From Desulfobacterales bacterium (lineage in GTDB: Bacteria > Desulfobacterota > Desulfobacteria > Desulfobacterales > C00003060): a DNA stretch of 7,568 nt. This document shows, in pieces, positions 6,023 to 7,568 of this stretch; position 1 is the first letter of the stretch, and the number at the start of each line of letters is the position of its first letter. The position numbers and the translations under genes were made by a program. The stretch is taken from contig DAOUTV010000071.1 in the NCBI GenBank assembly GCA_030668505.1, positions 1 through 7,568 of the forward strand, given 5' to 3'. A model generated the notes under the pieces. That model was given only the letters and a program-made list of their open reading frames with translations, was not told where the DNA came from and did no database searches.

Positions 6023-6033
6023 GTGTTCGAGGG
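6023..6033. repeat. Right copy of the 11-bp direct repeat (apparent target-site duplication)
   Basis: Exact second copy of GTGTTCGAGGG, directly outside the right terminal inverted repeat. One further G is ambiguous between element and repeat, so the duplication may be 11 or 12 bp. Confidence 0.8.
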
Positions 6034-6094
6034 TGGGGGTAATAAGCAAGAATGGTGAACTATTACAAGAAATTAGTTCTCTTAACCGGTTGGC

Positions 6095-7498
6095 TTATGT
6101 GGCGAGCTGCGGTTTTACCTGTCTGACCTCAATCCCGTGTTTTCTCAGGAGGCCTTGAAAATTTGTCCTCTGCATACCAACATCTTTGGCCGCCCTGGTC
6201 ACATTCCAATCATTTCTCTTTAGGGCATGGATCAGAAAATCTTTTTCCACCTTTTCTACGGTTTTTTCCCTGATTTCTTTCTTGAGTCTCTTTAGTTCGA
6301 TATTCGTTCTGGGGGGTGCAGAGGGAACCTTTTGGGGTTCACAAAATTCAGGAAGGTCTTTATAGGTGAGCACATCCGTGTCCGAAGCAATGACAGCAGC
6401 TTGTATCACATTTTCCAATTGCCTGACATTGCCGGGCCACTCATACTGACAAAAAGCCCCCATGGCGTCTCTTGAAATTGACCGGACCGGCTTTCCAAAA
6501 TCCTTAGAGTACCTTTTTAGAAAATGATAGGCGAGCAGGGGGATATCAGACTTACGGTCACGAAGTGGCGGTGCGCTAATAGGATAGACAAAGATTCTAT
6601 AATAGAAGTCTTCCCGGAGGGTCCCGTCGGAAACCATTTTCTTTAAGTCTTTATTTGTTGCAAAGACGAGCCGCACATCCACGCTTTTTGTTTGAGTGGC
6701 GCCCACAGGCAAGAATTCTCTTTCCTGGAGGAACCGTAGCAGTTTTCCCTGCACCTCCATGTTTATGTTGCATATCTCATCCAAAAAAACCGTGCCGTGA
6801 TCAGCCACCTCGAACACCCCCGGCTTGTTATTGATGGCTCCCGTAAAGGCCCCCTTTACATGACCAAAAAGTTCGCTTTCTAGGAGTGTGCCTGACAAGG
6901 CAGCACAGTCAACAGCAAAGAATTTCCGTGCCTTGCGGTTGCTCAACTTGTGTATGGCTTGGGCGATCAATTCCTTGCCGGTGCCGCTTTCTCCGACGAT
7001 CAACACATTGCTGTCCGTGGGGGCGACTTTCTTGATCATGTTGAAGACAGTTTCCATCTTTGGGCTTTCTGAAACTATCTCCTGAAACCCTGTTGTGATG
7101 GAAGGCTGTGAAGCGAGTTCCCGGTCTTTTGTAATCGCTTTTCTTTCTTCAATCGCCTTGTTCAACACGGCCCTGAATTCAGTAGGGGTGAAAGGTTTTG
7201 GGAGATAGTCAAAGGCCCCCATCTTCATAGTCTCTACGGCTGAAGCAACTGTGGCATAGCCTGTAATAACCACGACCACAATATCTGGATCCGCGGTTTT
7301 AATGAACCGAAGAACTTCCATGCCGCCCATTTCGGCCATCTTGAGATCCGTAAAAACGATGTCATAAGGGTCGTCTTCCATCATGCGGAGGGCCTCATGT
7401 CCACTAAGTGAATAATCCACGTGATAGCCCGCCTTTTGTATGATCTTCTGGCAGCTTTTACAGACTGTCAGGTCGTCGTCAATAACAAGTATTCTCAT
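6095..7498 (-). CDS. NtrC-family sigma-54-dependent response regulator (REC-AAA+-Fis HTH)
   Basis: This 467-residue transcription activator uses ATP hydrolysis to open sigma-54 RNA polymerase promoters after phosphorylation by a sensor kinase. The receiver (about 1-118) has D7/D8, phosphoacceptor D51 in FTDLKM, T79 and K101. The AAA+ domain follows with Walker A GESGTGKE (169-176), the sigma-54-contacting GAFTGA loop (216-221), Walker B GTVFLDE (235-241) and downstream FATN and YRIFVYPISAPPLRDR regions. The C-terminus has a Fis-type helix-turn-helix (about 417-456, around NVTRAAKDVGMQ). Length and layout are normal for the family. A CKSC pair at 13-16 in the receiver is unusual but may be meaningless. 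The start is the ATG at 7496-7498 with a weak AAGG about 11 nt upstream. A perfect sigma-54 promoter precedes the next gene downstream, its probable target. No clear intrinsic terminator follows the stop. The cognate kinase and specific signal are unknown. Confidence 0.95.
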   Translation of the reverse strand: MRILVIDDDLTVCKSCQKIIQKAGYHVDYSLSGHEALRMMEDDPYDIVFTDLKMAEMGGMEVLRFIKTADPDIVVVVITGYATVASAVETMKMGAFDYLPKPFTPTEFRAVLNKAIEERKAITKDRELASQPSITTGFQEIVSESPKMETVFNMIKKVAPTDSNVLIVGESGTGKELIAQAIHKLSNRKARKFFAVDCAALSGTLLESELFGHVKGAFTGAINNKPGVFEVADHGTVFLDEICNINMEVQGKLLRFLQEREFLPVGATQTKSVDVRLVFATNKDLKKMVSDGTLREDFYYRIFVYPISAPPLRDRKSDIPLLAYHFLKRYSKDFGKPVRSISRDAMGAFCQYEWPGNVRQLENVIQAAVIASDTDVLTYKDLPEFCEPQKVPSAPPRTNIELKRLKKEIREKTVEKVEKDFLIHALKRNDWNVTRAAKDVGMQRTNFQGLLRKHGIEVRQVKPQLAT

Positions 7499-7568
7499 TG
7501 GCGAAATTGCCTTGTAAATCCTATCCCGGACAAGTCGGAACCAAAAAGAAGTGCCTTAAGTGAACTAA
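7499..7568 (-). other. Upstream flank of the sigma-54 activator gene
   Basis: Seventy bases remain before the window edge. A GGCAC followed by a T-rich run is seen on the minus strand, but the -12 GC is missing, so I do not call a sigma-54 promoter. No gene is visible. Confidence 0.4.

Noticed and set aside
6040..6094. Terminator after the sigma-54 activator gene
   Set aside because: A 6-bp inverted repeat (GAACTA/TAGTTC) with an 11-nt loop is present but is weak and has no U-tract.
7530..7558. Sigma-54-like site upstream of the activator gene
   Set aside because: GGCAC is present but the -12 element lacks GC at the required spacing.
1..7568. CRISPR array, tRNA or rRNA
   Set aside because: The heptamer repeats have no spacers of constant length, and no cloverleaf or rRNA-like sequence was recognised.

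Overview
All convincing genes lie on the minus strand, so the window reads right to left. The sequence suggests an anaerobic, probably deltaproteobacterial (Desulfobacterota-type) bacterium. The basis is a large HdrA-like iron-sulfur flavoprotein next to an MvhD/FlpD electron-transfer subunit that appears to use selenocysteine, a sigma-54 enhancer-binding regulator, and intergenic palindromic repeats of a kind seen in such genomes. The taxonomic assignment is inference; there is no rRNA or other marker gene.

Right to left: (1) 6095-7498, an NtrC-type activator (receiver, AAA+ with GAFTGA, Fis-type HTH). (2) 5478-6094, a long intergenic region with a 266-bp miniature inverted-repeat element (15-bp perfect terminal inverted repeats, 11-bp flanking direct repeats) and, further on, a perfect-consensus sigma-54 promoter. 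(3) 4401-5477, a two-receiver response regulator with no DNA-binding domain and a four-cysteine linker. (4) 4319-4357, a strong intrinsic terminator. (5) 4062-4318, a leader/promoter region with a near-perfect operator-like palindrome. (6) 3939-4061, a candidate 40-codon ORF whose stop overlaps the hdrA start. (7) 715-3942, an intact 1075-residue HdrA-like fusion protein. (8) 474-643, a long imperfect palindrome built of 7-bp units. (9) 1-443, mvhD, with an in-frame TGA at the first cysteine of its conserved CxxGxCH motif, followed by 65 open codons and a SECIS-like hairpin; its extreme C-terminus is cut by the window edge.

The likely scheme is a redox module (HdrA plus MvhD, passing electrons between ferredoxin/NADH/hydrogenase or formate dehydrogenase partners and a heterodisulfide-reductase-like acceptor) beside a signalling module. 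In that module the sigma-54 activator probably drives the two-receiver protein. Whether the signalling genes control the redox operon is not shown: a terminator separates them and no sigma-54 site is evident upstream of hdrA.

The most interesting points are the selenocysteine MvhD, the MITE-like insertion with an apparent target duplication, the coupled small ORF, the cysteine-linked double receiver, and the NuoG-like front end grafted onto a half HdrA module. Selenocysteine in MvhD/VhuD-type subunits is known in other organisms, so that finding is a recovered rather than a new class.
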